64,000 bases of DNA from Rapana venosa (taxonomy: Eukaryota; Mollusca; Gastropoda; Neogastropoda; Muricidae), in NCBI GenBank assembly GCA_028751875.1, contig CM054159.1, positions 637,613 through 701,612 of the forward strand. The letters run 5' to 3'. This document shows positions 1 through 10,350 of the stretch, in pieces. The stretch's first letter is position 1. Every line of letters begins with the position of its first letter. The position numbers were made by a program, and so were the translations under genes. The notes below the pieces were generated by a model. That model did not search any database, was not told the DNA's origin, and saw only the letters and a program-made list of their open reading frames with translations.

Positions 1-540
1 GACAGAACTTTGGGAAAAAAAATTTTTAACCAGGAAGGACTTGAGCCCAGGATTTTGTGGGTTGAAAAAATTTGGGAAATCAAGTCCCGCCCCAAAACCA
101 AATTGAAGTCTACAATCCAAGTAGCTCATACCCTTAAGGGCCCTTGGGGAATGAGAACCAACAAGAAGATTGAGACAGGTCAAGCTTTTAAGGGAAGGGG
201 TCTTCCCCCCAATCCGAAATTTTACTGGGAGCACATGTCACCAAAAGGAAGTATCAAAGGCACCCGGATGAAAAACTTGTGCCCGGTTAAAACGCGGCGA
301 GGGGTGGGGGACACTCTCTCCCAATGGGCAGAACAGACCCCCTACTGCGCTGAGAGGGCACCACCCCGGAAGAGGAACAGGCGACCCCTTGGCATTGGGG
401 AGACAGGAGGGGGAGATGAGAGAGGCGGAAAAACTGGAAGAAAATTTAGGGCTTCCCCAAACGAAAGGCGGAGGGATTTTGTTGGCGCCTTGTGTCCCCG
501 GGACATGGGGTGAAAAGGATTAAATAAGTAAGTACCCCTG
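1..540 (+). mobile_element. RTE-like LINE 3' end, degraded (first copy)
   Basis: Plus-strand reading gives the C-terminal end of a non-LTR retrotransposon polyprotein, seen as FVGALCPRDMG near the end and KTRRGVGDTLSQWAEQ in the middle. The same peptide recurs at 6.6-7.26 kb. In this LINE class the segment lies after the reverse transcriptase and ends the protein. The fragment is followed by ATTAAATAAGTAAGTA, a short AAGT-type tail. The left end is cut by the window, so the 5' extent is unknown. Homopolymers are expanded throughout. It sits inside LINE A in opposite orientation. Confidence 0.7.
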
Positions 541-1664
541 AATTAGATACGGCAGGAATTTTGGGCCGGCCAAAAAGCTTTTTCTTTTTTATGATCTTAA
601 GGGTATCCTTTTACCCTTTAAGTCAAAGACTTTTTTTTCTTTTTTCCCCCTGCCCCAGCACTCTTTAAGTATGGGGTCAGATTGCACCTATATCTTAAAG
701 TTTTTGGAAAAAACTCGTTACAAAAATCTTTGAACCATTCAGATGCATTTTTGTTTTAAACTATCCCAAGCTTTTTTGAAAAAACAAAGCCTCCCCAAAA
801 ATGGGAGAGTTGGTTTAAATTTACCCGTGACACTAAAACTTGACATCTGCCATCCTTTTTTTTCCTGAAAGAAGATTTTTTACAACCATTTCCATCCTAT
901 CTCATTACTTTTTTTTTGCCCCTGAATAATGATGTTGTTTTTTTCGACCCGGGCCCTTTTTGAGGTCTGTTCCTTAGTTTTTCCACTTTTTCCAAGTTTT
1001 CCCTATTTGATTTTTTCAACTCTAAATTTTTAGTCCCAAGATTGTTTATGTCTTGTCTAAATCAACATTTTTTTTTATGGCACAACACTGTTTGTCAATT
1101 TGTATTTCTTTTTTAATTTTGTTGTTGTTTTAAAAGTTCTCCCCTTTCCCCCTTGGCGCATCATGGTAAAAAATGTTTTCCCCCGGGGCCACTGTAGGGG
1201 AGGACTCCTTTCTACAGTGTATGGTTTAGATGGTGGGGCCCCATTGACTTTCTTTTTTTGGGTGCACTTTTTTCCCGTGATGGTGCTACGCCACCCGCAC
1301 CCTCATCGGTGGTTTTCCCCGCCCAGCTTGCGTCCCTTTGGGCCCGCAGATTAGGGGGGGGGTCCAGGGGTTTTCTCCCCACACCAACCAAGAACCCCCC
1401 CCCTCCCCCCCCCGAAGAGATAGGGAGGGGCAGTCCTAACATACACGGCTCGCCTGCTTTTTTGGTCGGACAGACATCCACATGGCCCATTTGAATTTGC
1501 CCCTTTGACATGAAAGGCAAAAACGCTGCAAAGTCCCCCAAAAGCCCCGTCAGCTGCAACGATTTCCATTCCCATCTAGCTGATCAAAAAAAGAAAAATA
1601 AGGCATCTTAAAAAGGGTTTCTAAATTTCCCAAAAAATTTGAGCAATTTTGTAGTTTCTCCCTT
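541..1664 (-). mobile_element. LINE A 5' portion (ORF1 region), degraded copy
   Basis: This stretch aligns by eye with 7267-8398 and, more clearly, with 39976-41164, the 5' part of LINE A on the minus strand. Shared landmarks are GGCCGGCC near its low-coordinate end, the block around AGTATGGGGTCAGATTG at 669, and the AGAGCAATTT-type sequence near the 5' terminus. No frame is open for any useful length, although the cleaner copy encodes coiled-coil and ORF1-like peptides here. The open frames across 1100-1560 are antisense or random and are not annotated. Confidence 0.65.
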
Positions 1665-2117
1665 ACATTGTGGTCGCCGGGGGAAAAAAGGAGAATGGGT
1701 TTAAAAGGATTCGATTCTCTCTCCTCTCTTCTCTCTCCTTCCCTTTCTTCCCTTTTTTCCCCTCTCCTTCTCCCCTCTCTTCCCTTTTTCCCAAACCACA
1801 ACACACACACACCGACCAACACACAAACACGACAACACAACCCCCCAATTAAAAATCACTTTAAAAGGGCAGACGTTTTAAATTTAAGAACCAAACAAAA
1901 ACCCCCACCACACACACACCACAAGGGGGCGGCAAGGGCAGAAAAGGCCGTCTTGTTTTTAAACCATTATTTAATTTCTTTTTAACCTCAAAGGGTTGAA
2001 CCATTTCAAATTTGCTCTTTGGGGGAAAAGATAGGAAAAATTTTGGAAATTGCAAAAAAGCTGAAATTAAAGCTATGGCAGGGGGGCGATTTTCATTTCA
2101 TTTTCTTGTGTTTTTCC
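1665..2117. repeat. TC- and CA-rich microsatellites with short spacer
   Basis: A TC-rich run (about 1715-1790) is followed by a CA-rich run (about 1800-1845), a spacer, and a second CA run near 1905-1920. The same order occurs at 8399-8842, so this is the duplicated flank of the LINE A 5' end. No gene is visible. Long open frames here are simple-sequence artefacts. Confidence 0.75.
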
Positions 2118-2275
2118 CCGGGGACGGATAGCTCAGGGGCGGAGCACTCCTTTCCCCAGCCAAGTTTAAACAGCGTCGGCTGGTTACCACTTGGATGGGG
2201 GACCGTTTTTTCGCGCCCTTGGCTTCATACAGTTCCCCCAGCTGTAATGGGTACCCGCCCCCCTTTAGGGGGTGA
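2118..2275 (+). mobile_element. tRNA/5S-like SINE, truncated copy
   Basis: Degraded copy of the SINE at 8843-9165. A tRNA-type A-box sequence (GATAGCTCAGG) at about 2127 is followed at 2160-2205 by a block resembling the 5S rRNA internal promoter (TTGGATGGGGGACCG). The body stops at about 2272, where the sequence changes to the LINE A-family 3' fragment. That point is a tandem-duplication junction or an assembly join. Confidence 0.6.
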
Positions 2276-2635
2276 GTCAGATTAAATGTTCATAAACTTA
2301 AACCAGTGCATATAAATCGATAGAATATGCTCTTAGTAACAAGCAAAGAAGTGAAGTACTATCGCCTTCTTTGGAGCCCTTTAATGACCCCAGGCAAAAC
2401 TGCCCCTTCAAAATTTCCCTCACCACCTTTGTTTTAGATGCCCCTAGCTGTAGAAAATCCAAATATATAGTTTGCTTTATGTTTGTATAAAGCCTTTAAA
2501 AAGAGGTATTAGTTTATAAGATTTTTTCCCCCTGGGGTTTTTTTTTGTCTCGCGTTTTACATGATTCCTATCATTTTTCGTGAATGCTGGAAACCCCCTT
2601 AGTTTTGGGCCAACGGCCTTGTATGAATAATTCTC
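2273..2635 (+). mobile_element. LINE A-family 3' end fragment, plus strand, degraded
   Basis: Matches 35250-35645 landmark by landmark: GTGAGTCAGAT at the start, then TTCATAAACTTAAA, and GGCCAACGGCCTTG at the end. In the cleaner copy this encodes the zinc-knuckle region and C-terminus of the LINE protein. It begins abruptly in mid-coding sequence at the junction with the SINE. Confidence 0.65.
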
Positions 2636-2880
2636 CCCCTCTTTCCCCCTCTTCTTCTCTTTCCCCTCTCCTCTTCTCCTCTCTTTTTTCCCCTTTTCTC
2701 TCCCCCTTCTCTCTCTCTTTCTCTCTTTTTATAATTATACACCACACAAAAACACCTATTATAAAATATTTATTTTTAATTAAATATAATTATAATATTA
2801 CATACATTATATATATATATTTTTATATTTTAAATATAATAAAAATTATATATATATAAAATATAATTACTCTATCTTTT
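2636..2880. repeat. TC then TA microsatellite block
   Basis: A CT/TC-rich run (about 2636-2727) is followed by an AT/TA-rich run to 2870. The same two-part block lies at 35646-35900 between the two tail-to-tail LINE ends. Confidence 0.8.
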
Positions 2881-3060
2881 GCTCTATCACTGGGAAAGGC
2901 AGCATTGGTGTTGTGTCTAAAATTACTCAGAAGTGGGGATGCAGCTGCTTAAGGGGGGGCCAAGGGACGAGTGCAAAAAATCTCCTTTGGTGAAGTTGGT
3001 GTGTACCCAAAGAACTGGAAATGGCGGTTTGGGGGGAGGGAGGGGGAGAAACCGAACTCA
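2881..3060. other. Non-coding spacer shared with 35901-36095
   Basis: Contains the landmark GGCAGCATTGGTGTTG and a G-rich tract (GGGGGGAGGGAGGGGGAG), both present in the copy near 36 kb. I see no gene. It links the microsatellite block to the 3' end of LINE A. Confidence 0.6.
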
Positions 3061-6000
3061 GGATTTATTCACAAAAAGGGCCCTTTGGGCCAAACAGAAG
3101 GGGGTTTGAACGTTAGTTTTTGGTGGGGGTAAAAGCAATGTAACGAAGTTCCGATAACAAAAAGTCACTACAAAAAAAAATTTTTGGGAAAACAAAATCT
3201 CTTATTGAAAGCTTTCCCCAAATAAAAGTGAGGTGAACACCTCAGGAGATTGATGCCGGGAGAAACGTTAAATAAATTGGGCTGTTCCAAATTTTTAAAG
3301 GGATGTAGTTTGCCAAAACACCTCTAATATGGACAGCACAACCAAAACGTACTTCTCCTCTGCTTTGTTACAAATGGCAAGCAGCCCGAGGTCGCCCCAA
3401 ATATTTTCTCTGACAAATTTAGCAAATTTAAAATGTACCCCAAAATTTAAGTAGACAAAATTTCTTTTTAAATTTTTAAATCAATTTTTAGATAAGGTTT
3501 GAATCATGTGAATTATAAATTGTCTGTCATTAAAATTTTCATGTTTTGTATATGCATTTTATTGCTCCCCGGGCAGTCAATCAATCTTTGCCTGAAACGA
3601 ATAAATCTAAAATTTTCCGACTCCTTGATTGAGCCAAACCCCCCCAACCGATTTACACAAACAGGTCTTTTTGGTTTATTTGTTTTTCCCTGGGATTTAA
3701 AATAGCCTGCCTATTCAAATGAGAATCCAAACCCAAATATCTAACGCACTTACGCACCCTTAACAGGAGAGGATTTTAAATAGTTTTTCAATAAACAAGT
3801 TTTAGGTGTATCTATCTAACCTAAAAAATTTTAAAAGCAAAGAGGACTGATTCAAATGTGTTAAGCTGACAAGCCCCAAATTCTGCCCTTAAACACTGGG
3901 TTTATTTGGCATCAAATATCTTAATGAAAAAGTCAAGAGTCAAAAGAGTTATTATGTATATTCTGTTTTTTCAACACAAAAACGGGCTCGTTTATTCAAC
4001 TTGCCAGATCTTTACGTGCAGTTTAAAAACAAGTTGTAAAAAAAGATTCCCTAAATTTTAAAATAACATTAATACAGGGGGGTATTTCCATTGTACTCCA
4101 TTTTTCTGAGCAAAAAAATAGATTTTTTCAAAATAAAACGATATTCTCTTATCAGTTAAACCCCAAAGATAAGTGAGTTGCAGCACGGGTTAAATGTTTA
4201 ACTGCTTTTGAAAGCCTCAACTGTTTAGATAGAGGAAAACATCACGAAGCAAAGAGAAAACAACTCGAGAAATCTTGGGGAAAGGGGCACCATTTTACCA
4301 TTTTGAGATTCTGGCAACTCTTTAATAAAAAAAAAAAAAAAGGGGAACATCACCCCCTGTTTAACAAGTGTACTTTTTTTTTATTAAGTCTACTTTATTT
4401 ACATTTATTCTGCTTTAAATTTTGAAATGGCTCCAGACATCGTATAGTTTCCCCTTACCCCCGTTTTTCAGGAGAATAGGCCAAACAAGTTCCTTTTAAA
4501 CGAATCAAATGCTTTTCAAAGTCAATAAATGACAAGAGCTTAGGGTTTGAGCAAATTTCTGTACAAACCAAGCGTGGGTACCCCCTTTAAAACCGTTTGA
4601 GCCCCCCGAAAATAATTTTTATAACCCCCCTTTAAACCTATTGTTAATACAGACTTATATCTTATATTAGTCGTAAAAAATTTCCCCAGGTATTTTTATT
4701 GGGGTTTTCCCACCCCCTTTTTATGCAAGTTAGTAAAAGATTCAGCCCATTTCTAAAAAAAAACCATCTAAAAAATTTTTGTGAAAATTTTAGAAGTAAA
4801 AGCAAAATATTTAAACCCCCAATTTAGCAATTCCCCAATGTTTTGTAGGACTGGATGCTTTTCACTTTTTAGTTTTCTAATTCCCCATAAATTTTTCTCT
4901 TTTAATAGGGGACAATCAAAACTTCCTCATTTCCCACACTGTCCATCAGTAATATGGGTTGGCTAATGAGTCTTTCCCCAAAAAGGTTTTGAAATGTTAA
5001 AACCCATTGTCAACGATATACTTTTCTTTGGCCCTTTTTTCTAATGACCCTTCTAACACTTTTCCAGAACTAATTTAAAAAAGATATATGACATCATATC
5101 GAATAAAGTCTTTTTGTACTTTTTTTTTTTTCGTTCACCATCATTTATTTTCCCCTTTTTGTGATACGTACACTTTTGTCCTCTTTTCAAAATTTTTTTT
5201 GGGAAAGTCTTAAAAAAGTTTTTTGACTTTATATTTCATACTTTTTACTTTCATTATCTTTTGGGAAAGTCTTCAAAATTTTTCGCCTTATATTTCTTTT
5301 TAAACTTCATCATAAAACCCCAAGTTCATTGTTGACCTTTTTTATATGACCTTTTTCTTATACTTTCAGCACTGGTTTTAAAAGAAAATTAAAAAAATCT
5401 AGAGCTTTATTAAGTTTTTATCAATATCTAAAAGGCTTTTAAAAAAAGTTCACAATGTTACATCTTGGAATTTTCTTTAAAATATAGTTTGTTTTCATCC
5501 CATACAAATTTTTCCATAACAGGGCTCCCCAGTTTCCACCCCCGTATTAATACCGATTAAAAAATAAATTTAACAGGAAGGGGGATCAGAATAGAGTTCA
5601 GAACAAACAAACGAACGAGTCAAAAAACTGAAAAACAAAAACATCTGCCTAAAAAAAATCTTAACACAATCCTCCCTCAAAATGTATGTATAGCATCCCT
5701 TTTTGGGCCCCTTACATACGCCCTTTTGAATTTTTAAAATAAGAGCAGGCACTATTTAATGTAATTACCCAAAATTTTTGATAAACAATCTTCAAATTAC
5801 GATTTCTGCTGAAGACATACTTTTCTTTTGGGCATCTAACTAAATTTATTTTTTACATGCCCGACAAGAAGGTTTGAGGGCCCGTGTTTTAATCTCCAAA
5901 GTATTATACCTACTTCATCCCGTATCACCCCAAATTTACTAAAAATTTTTCCAACCTAGCAATTCCATTTTCATTGTCAAAATGTTATAAAAGGTGAACC

Positions 6001-6611
6001 TTAGGTGGGGGTTTCACAATACAAGCAAAACTTCTTGCTGTACACAAAAGAGATTTTCACAGAGAAAGTGCAAAAATTAGTATGGGAAATTAAACAATTA
6101 CAAAGGGGGTTAATCATGTCTTTTTAAAAAATAAACCCCCTAGATCGCCCCCCTTGATGGCTTACTTAAATTGCGGACAAAGAAGGCATAGCCAGTAAAA
6201 AAAATCTGGGGACATTTTCCCCGGAACGTTTCTGTCAAAAATTAAAAAACAAACTACCAATAAAACAAATCTTATCACACCGTTTTGAAACAAACCTTTA
6301 TTTCCCAAACAAAAAAAGAAAAGTTTTATTTTTTTATCTGTATTTCTACAATTCAAAAAGTCCCACCTCTAGACTGAATTTTTCCAATTCAATTTATAGG
6401 GCAAAACCCCATTTATGCTTTCAACAAACATTAAAGAAAGGGCCCTTTTTTAAAAAACTGCCTACAAAATCATAGCCATTGGGGTTTTCCCAGGCCAAAG
6501 TCAGATTTCTTGCCCCATCCTGCCCCGTGTCAACCTCACTGCTCTAAGCCCCTTTTCGTGAGTGTCTAACTGAGGTGGGGTTACCTGTCCATTTACTTTT
6601 TCCCCCCCCGA
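3061..6611 (-). pseudogene. LINE A ORF2 (endonuclease-reverse transcriptase), degraded copy
   Basis: Follows 36096-39972 in the same order throughout. Landmarks include the ATTTATTCAC 3' end, the CAATCAATCTTTGCCTGAAA block at 3579 and the 60-bp internal duplication (here about 5195-5300). The cleaner copy encodes an AP-type endonuclease, reverse transcriptase and terminal zinc knuckle. Here almost every homopolymer is altered and no LINE frame exceeds about 70 codons. It carries the same internal duplication and the same flanks as the other copy, so it is a duplicate of that locus and not an independent insertion. Confidence 0.75.
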
Positions 6612-7266
6612 CAAACCAAGATCTGAAGTTAAGAAAAGGGCGAGGGGAAGCCGTGTGCGGGGTAGCTCTAGAGGAGGGGGAAACTTCAAATACCTCGGCA
6701 GTAATCTCAGCCGCAGAACATTGGAAAAAAAAATTTTTAACCAGGGTTGACTTTCACCCAGGATTTTGTGGGTTGAAAAAATTTTGAAGTCAATGTCCCG
6801 CCCCAAAACCAAATTTTAAGCTACAAGTCCAATGTACGCTCAGTACTCCTTTTTGCCTTTGGGGAAATGGGGAACCAACAAGAAGATAGAGCAGGTCAGA
6901 GGCTTTGAAGGAAGGTGTCTTCGCCGAATCCTGAAATTCACTGGCGCAGCAGTCACCAAAAAGGGATATCAAAGGCACCCGGATGAACAAAATTGTGGCC
7001 CAGGTAAAACACGGCGAGGAGGGGGTGGACACCTCCCCGAATGGGGGAAGAACAGACCCCCAAACTGCGCTGGGGGCACCACCAGGGGAAAAGGGAACGA
7101 GGCGACACTTGGGGATTGGGGAGGGCAGTAGAGAGGAGATGAGAGAGGGGGCAAAACTTTGGAAAGATTGAGGGCTTGCCCCAAAACGAAAAGGGGGGAG
7201 GGATTTTGTTGGCGCCCTTTTGTCCCCGGGCCCTGGATGAAGGATTAAATAAGTAAGTACCCCGTG
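6612..7266 (+). mobile_element. RTE-like LINE 3' fragment inserted in LINE A
   Basis: Plus-strand reading shows a frame-broken C-terminal part of an RTE-like reverse transcriptase: an FKYLGSN-type start near 6690, then KIEQVRGFEGRCLRR near 6873, KIVAQVKHGEEG near 6985 and a terminal segment that in the 5' copy reads FVGALCPRD. The element is 5'-truncated and ends with GATTAAATAAGTAAGTA. The LINE A copy at 39972 lacks it, giving an empty site. The sequence ACCCC-x-TGAATT right of the insertion and CCCCC-x-ACAAA left of it both match the empty-site ACCCCCCTGTAAATTG, consistent with a target-site duplication of about 10-12 bp. Confidence 0.75.
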
Positions 7267-8398
7267 AATTGAGATACGGCAGATGATTTTGGGCCGGCCC
7301 CAAAAACTATTCTCTTCTTAGATCTTTAAGGGGGATCCTTTTACCCTTAATGATCAAAAAACTTTTTACTTTTTTCCCCCTGCCCCAGCACTCTTAAGTA
7401 TGGGGTCAATTGACCTATACTTAAAGTTTTGGAAAAAACTCGTTTCAAAAATCTTTGAACCCTTTAATGCATTTTTGTCTTTATAACTACCCAACTTATT
7501 TATAAAAACAAAAGCCTCCCCAAAAATGGGAGATTTTGGGGTTTTGAATTTACCCCGTGCCACTATAACTTTACACTCTCATCCTTTTTTTCCTGAAAGA
7601 AGATTTTTCACAACCATTTTCCCTCGTTCTCATTTCTTTTTTTTTGCCCTAAAAATGATGTTGTTTGTCCCCACCGGCCTTTTTGATGGTCGTTCCTTTT
7701 TAGTTTTTCCCCTTTGTCCATTAGTTTTCCCTATTTGATTGTTTCAACTCTAAAATTTTTAGTCCCCAAGATTGTTTTATTTTTGTCTAAATCAACATTT
7801 TTTTTTATGGTCAACACTGTTTGTCAAATTTGTATTTCTTTTATATTTTTGTTGTTGTTTTAAAAGTTCTCCCCCTTTCTCCTCTTGGCCCTCATCTGGA
7901 AAAAATGTTTCCCAGGAGCCACTGTAGGGGAGGACTCCTGCTCATGTATGGTTGTAATGTGTGGGGGGCCAATTTCATTACTTTTTTTTGGGTGCACTTT
8001 TTCCGTGATGGTGCACACCACCCCACCGTCACGTGGTTTGCCCCTTGCCCCACTTCGTCCCTTTGGGCCCGCAGATTTAGGGGGGGGGGTCCAGGGTTCT
8101 TCCACATCACCAAATAGAACCCCCCCCCCCCCCCCCCAGAAGAGATAGGTGAGGGGCATCCTAACAGTACACGGTCTCGCCCCGCTTTTTTAGGTCAGGA
8201 AAAGACACCACATGGCCATTTGAAATTTTGCCCCTTTGACATGAAAGGCAAAAACCTGCAAAGTCCCACCAAAAAGCCCCGTACAGCTGCAAGATTTCCC
8301 CTTCCCCCTTTTCTAGCTGTATGCAAAAAATGAAAAATAAGGCATCTTTAAAATGGGTTTCTAATTCCAAAAATTAGAGCAATTTTGTATTTCCCTTA
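7267..8398 (-). mobile_element. LINE A 5' portion, degraded second copy
   Basis: Continuation of LINE A on the far side of the RTE-like insertion. It aligns with 39976-41164 and with 541-1664. Homology to the cleaner copy ends at about 8398, just after an AGAGCAATTTTG-type sequence, the same point as 41164. The shared end point suggests a natural 5' terminus of a full-length element. Frames are broken everywhere by homopolymer changes. Confidence 0.7.
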
Positions 8399-8842
8399 CA
8401 TTGGGGGTCGCCGGGAGAAAAAAGGAAAATGTTAAAGGGTTCTGATTCTTTCCCCTCTTTTCTCTTCTCTCTCTCTTCCCCTTTCTTTTCTCTCCCTTCT
8501 CTCCTCTTCATCACAAACCACAAAAACACACACGACCAACCACAACACGACACACACAACCACAATTAAAAAATCACTTTAAAAGGACAGACGTTTTAAA
8601 AGAAGAAAACCCAAAAAATAAACCACACACACACACACACCACGGAAGGGGGCGGCAGGGCAGAAATGGCCGTCTTGTTAAAACCCATTATTTTAAATTT
8701 CTTGAAAACCCAAGGGGTGTGAACCCGTTTCAAATTTTTCTCTTTGGGGGAAAAATATGGAAAGTTGGAAATTGCAAAATGCATGTAAATTAAACTGCTA
8801 TGGCAGGGGGTCGATTTTCATTTTCATTTTCTTGTGTTATCC
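8399..8842. repeat. TC and CA microsatellites with spacer
   Basis: TC-rich 8445-8510, CA-rich 8525-8565 and a perfect CA run at about 8622-8643. This is the same arrangement as 1665-2117. Sequence quality improves from about 8790 on. No gene is seen. Confidence 0.75.
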
Positions 8843-9165
8843 CTGGGGACGGGATAGCTCAGTGGTCGGAGCACTCGCTTTCCCCCAGCCAAGTTAAGCA
8901 GCGTCGAGCATGGTTACCACTTGGATGGGTGACCGTTTGCGCGCCTTGGCTTCAGTACAGTTCCCCCAGCTGTAATGGGTACCTGCCCCTCTTTAGGGTC
9001 AGGGAAGGTAAAGCAGCGAGGGAGAGGAGATGGGCGCCGCCCTCAATATGCTGGCCCTAGAGAAGTGAGGTCTCTATCGCCTCGCTCCCCTACGACCTTA
9101 CAGGTTATGGGACTCCTTTACCTTTTACCTACCTTTGTTATCCCAGGTGGCATAAGGTGTTAAAG
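8843..9165 (+). mobile_element. SINE with tRNA-like start and 5S rRNA-like core
   Basis: Positions 8855-8865 (TAGCTCAGTGG) fit a tRNA A box. Instead of a normal B box, positions 8889-8935 resemble the conserved core of 5S rRNA: AAGTTAAGCAGCGTCG, GGTTA, and an exact CTTGGATGGGTGACCG at 8920-8935, which corresponds to the 5S box C promoter element. A body of about 220 bp follows (GGGCGCCGCCCTCAATATG, CCTACGACCTTACAGG). SINEs are transcribed by RNA polymerase III and moved by LINE proteins. A copy lies at 2118-2275. The 5S identification rests on remembered consensus. Confidence 0.7.
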
Positions 9166-9368
9166 TCCTTAGGATGAGGTCCTGTGTGTGAATGCACACA
9201 AAACATCTTGCACTCACGTTAAAACCCGTTCCGCTTTTCGGAAGAGTAGGCCATTGTGTGCCGGTGGGAACGGATGACAAAATGTACAAAACTGCATACA
9301 CACAGGGACTGGATAAAAAAAAGCGCGTGAGTGCTTATCCATTATCCTCTAAATAAAACAATAATAGA
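9166..9368 (+). mobile_element. SINE S1, 3' body only
   Basis: Carries the S1 body landmarks AACATCTTGCACTCACGTTA, CGCTTTTCGGAAGAGTAGGC, CATACACACAGGGACTGGAT and GAGTGCTTATCCATTATCC, ending in an AATAAAA-type tail. No tRNA head is present. It starts directly after the tRNA/5S SINE, so one element truncated or was inserted into the other. Confidence 0.8.
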
Positions 9369-9937
9369 GCATTGGTTGCTCAATCTAGGTCACTTTGAAG
9401 AAGGGGAATAATTTGGCAGTGTGTGTGTATCCATTTTGTCACGCAAGGTCAGTTACAAGAAAGTAATACATTTGAAGGCTCTATATTTGGCTTTTGTTTG
9501 TTGTTTTTGGTGTGTGTGTTGTGTGTGTGTGTGTGTTTTAGGTGGGGGAAGGGGGCAGTGAAATAACCGAATAAGTCTAAAATGCTGCTCATGGCCTCCC
9601 ATTAAAGTAAAGAGAATTTCTGATTAGAAACATAAGGCGATTATTTTTTTCTCTGTTATAAGGCTCAGAATAGGTACGTGTGTAGTTAGTTAGGTTTTAA
9701 TTTTTTAACAGAAAGATTAATTTGTTAAATAGTAAGCTGCTACGTTTTCCCTCGAGGAATGTTGTTGTCTATTTGAAACATTATTTGAATGTTTAATTGC
9801 ATGCATTGCTTAAGACTTTACGTTTGTCAGTGCAGTGTGTGTGATGTAAAGAGATTATCTCCACACAATGTTCTTTTCTTCTGCAAAAATACACAACAAA
9901 TCCAGTTTCATAATCTTTTCTCATTCTTCCCAGTCCA
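9369..9937. other. Unannotated non-coding DNA with a GT run
   Basis: Clean sequence with a GT microsatellite at about 9509-9537. I see no exon, RNA gene or transposon landmark. Confidence 0.5.
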
Positions 9938-9938
9938 A

Positions 9939-9988
<50 letters not shown>

Positions 9989-10024
9989 TTCTTCCGGCGC
10001 GTGTGTGTGTATGTGCGCGTGCGT
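9938..10024. repeat. TC microsatellite followed by GT/GC run
   Basis: Nearly uninterrupted TC from 9939 to 9985, then GTGTGTGTATGTGCGCGTGC near 10001-10020. Open frames across it are simple-sequence artefacts. Confidence 0.9.
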
Positions 10025-10138
10025 GCTCTGAAAGAAGCATGCTTAATGCTCCTTGTGGCAATGCTTTACTGTTTTGTCTGTTGTATAATTATGCTGATGG
10101 ACAGATTCTACACAGTGACAAAGAAAGGGGTCAGGAGG

Positions 10139-10345
10139 CAAGATCGCCTAGTGGTTAGAGCGGTGTGCTGGCAATCTGACGGCACAGGTTCGAGCCACCA
10201 CCACCACCACCACCACCACCGAGCCTTGCTCGCTTGAGGGAATTTTTCTCTTCTGGAGTTAACGTCAGTGCCAACCCCAGTCCCTTGGAAGTCCATAGGA
10301 TGAAAGCTATAGACCATCTGATGAGAGAGAGAGAGAAGAAGAAGA
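10139..10345 (+). mobile_element. SINE S1 head with CCA expansion at the B box, cut by gap
   Basis: A tRNA-derived head with A box TCGCCTAGTGGTTA (10144-10157) and B box AGGTTCGAGCC (10187-10197). A CCA triplet run of about nine units follows immediately (about 10194-10220). The body continues with TCTGGAGTTAACGTCAGTG, as in the S1 copy at 46985-47342, and runs into a GA-rich tract just before the N gap. The tail is therefore missing from the assembly. Confidence 0.85.
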
Positions 10346-10350
10346 GAAGA

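Noticed and set aside
8889..8935. Functional 5S rRNA gene
   Set aside because: Only the core promoter-like third of 5S is present, fused to a tRNA-like start; no complete 120-nt 5S sequence can be laid out.
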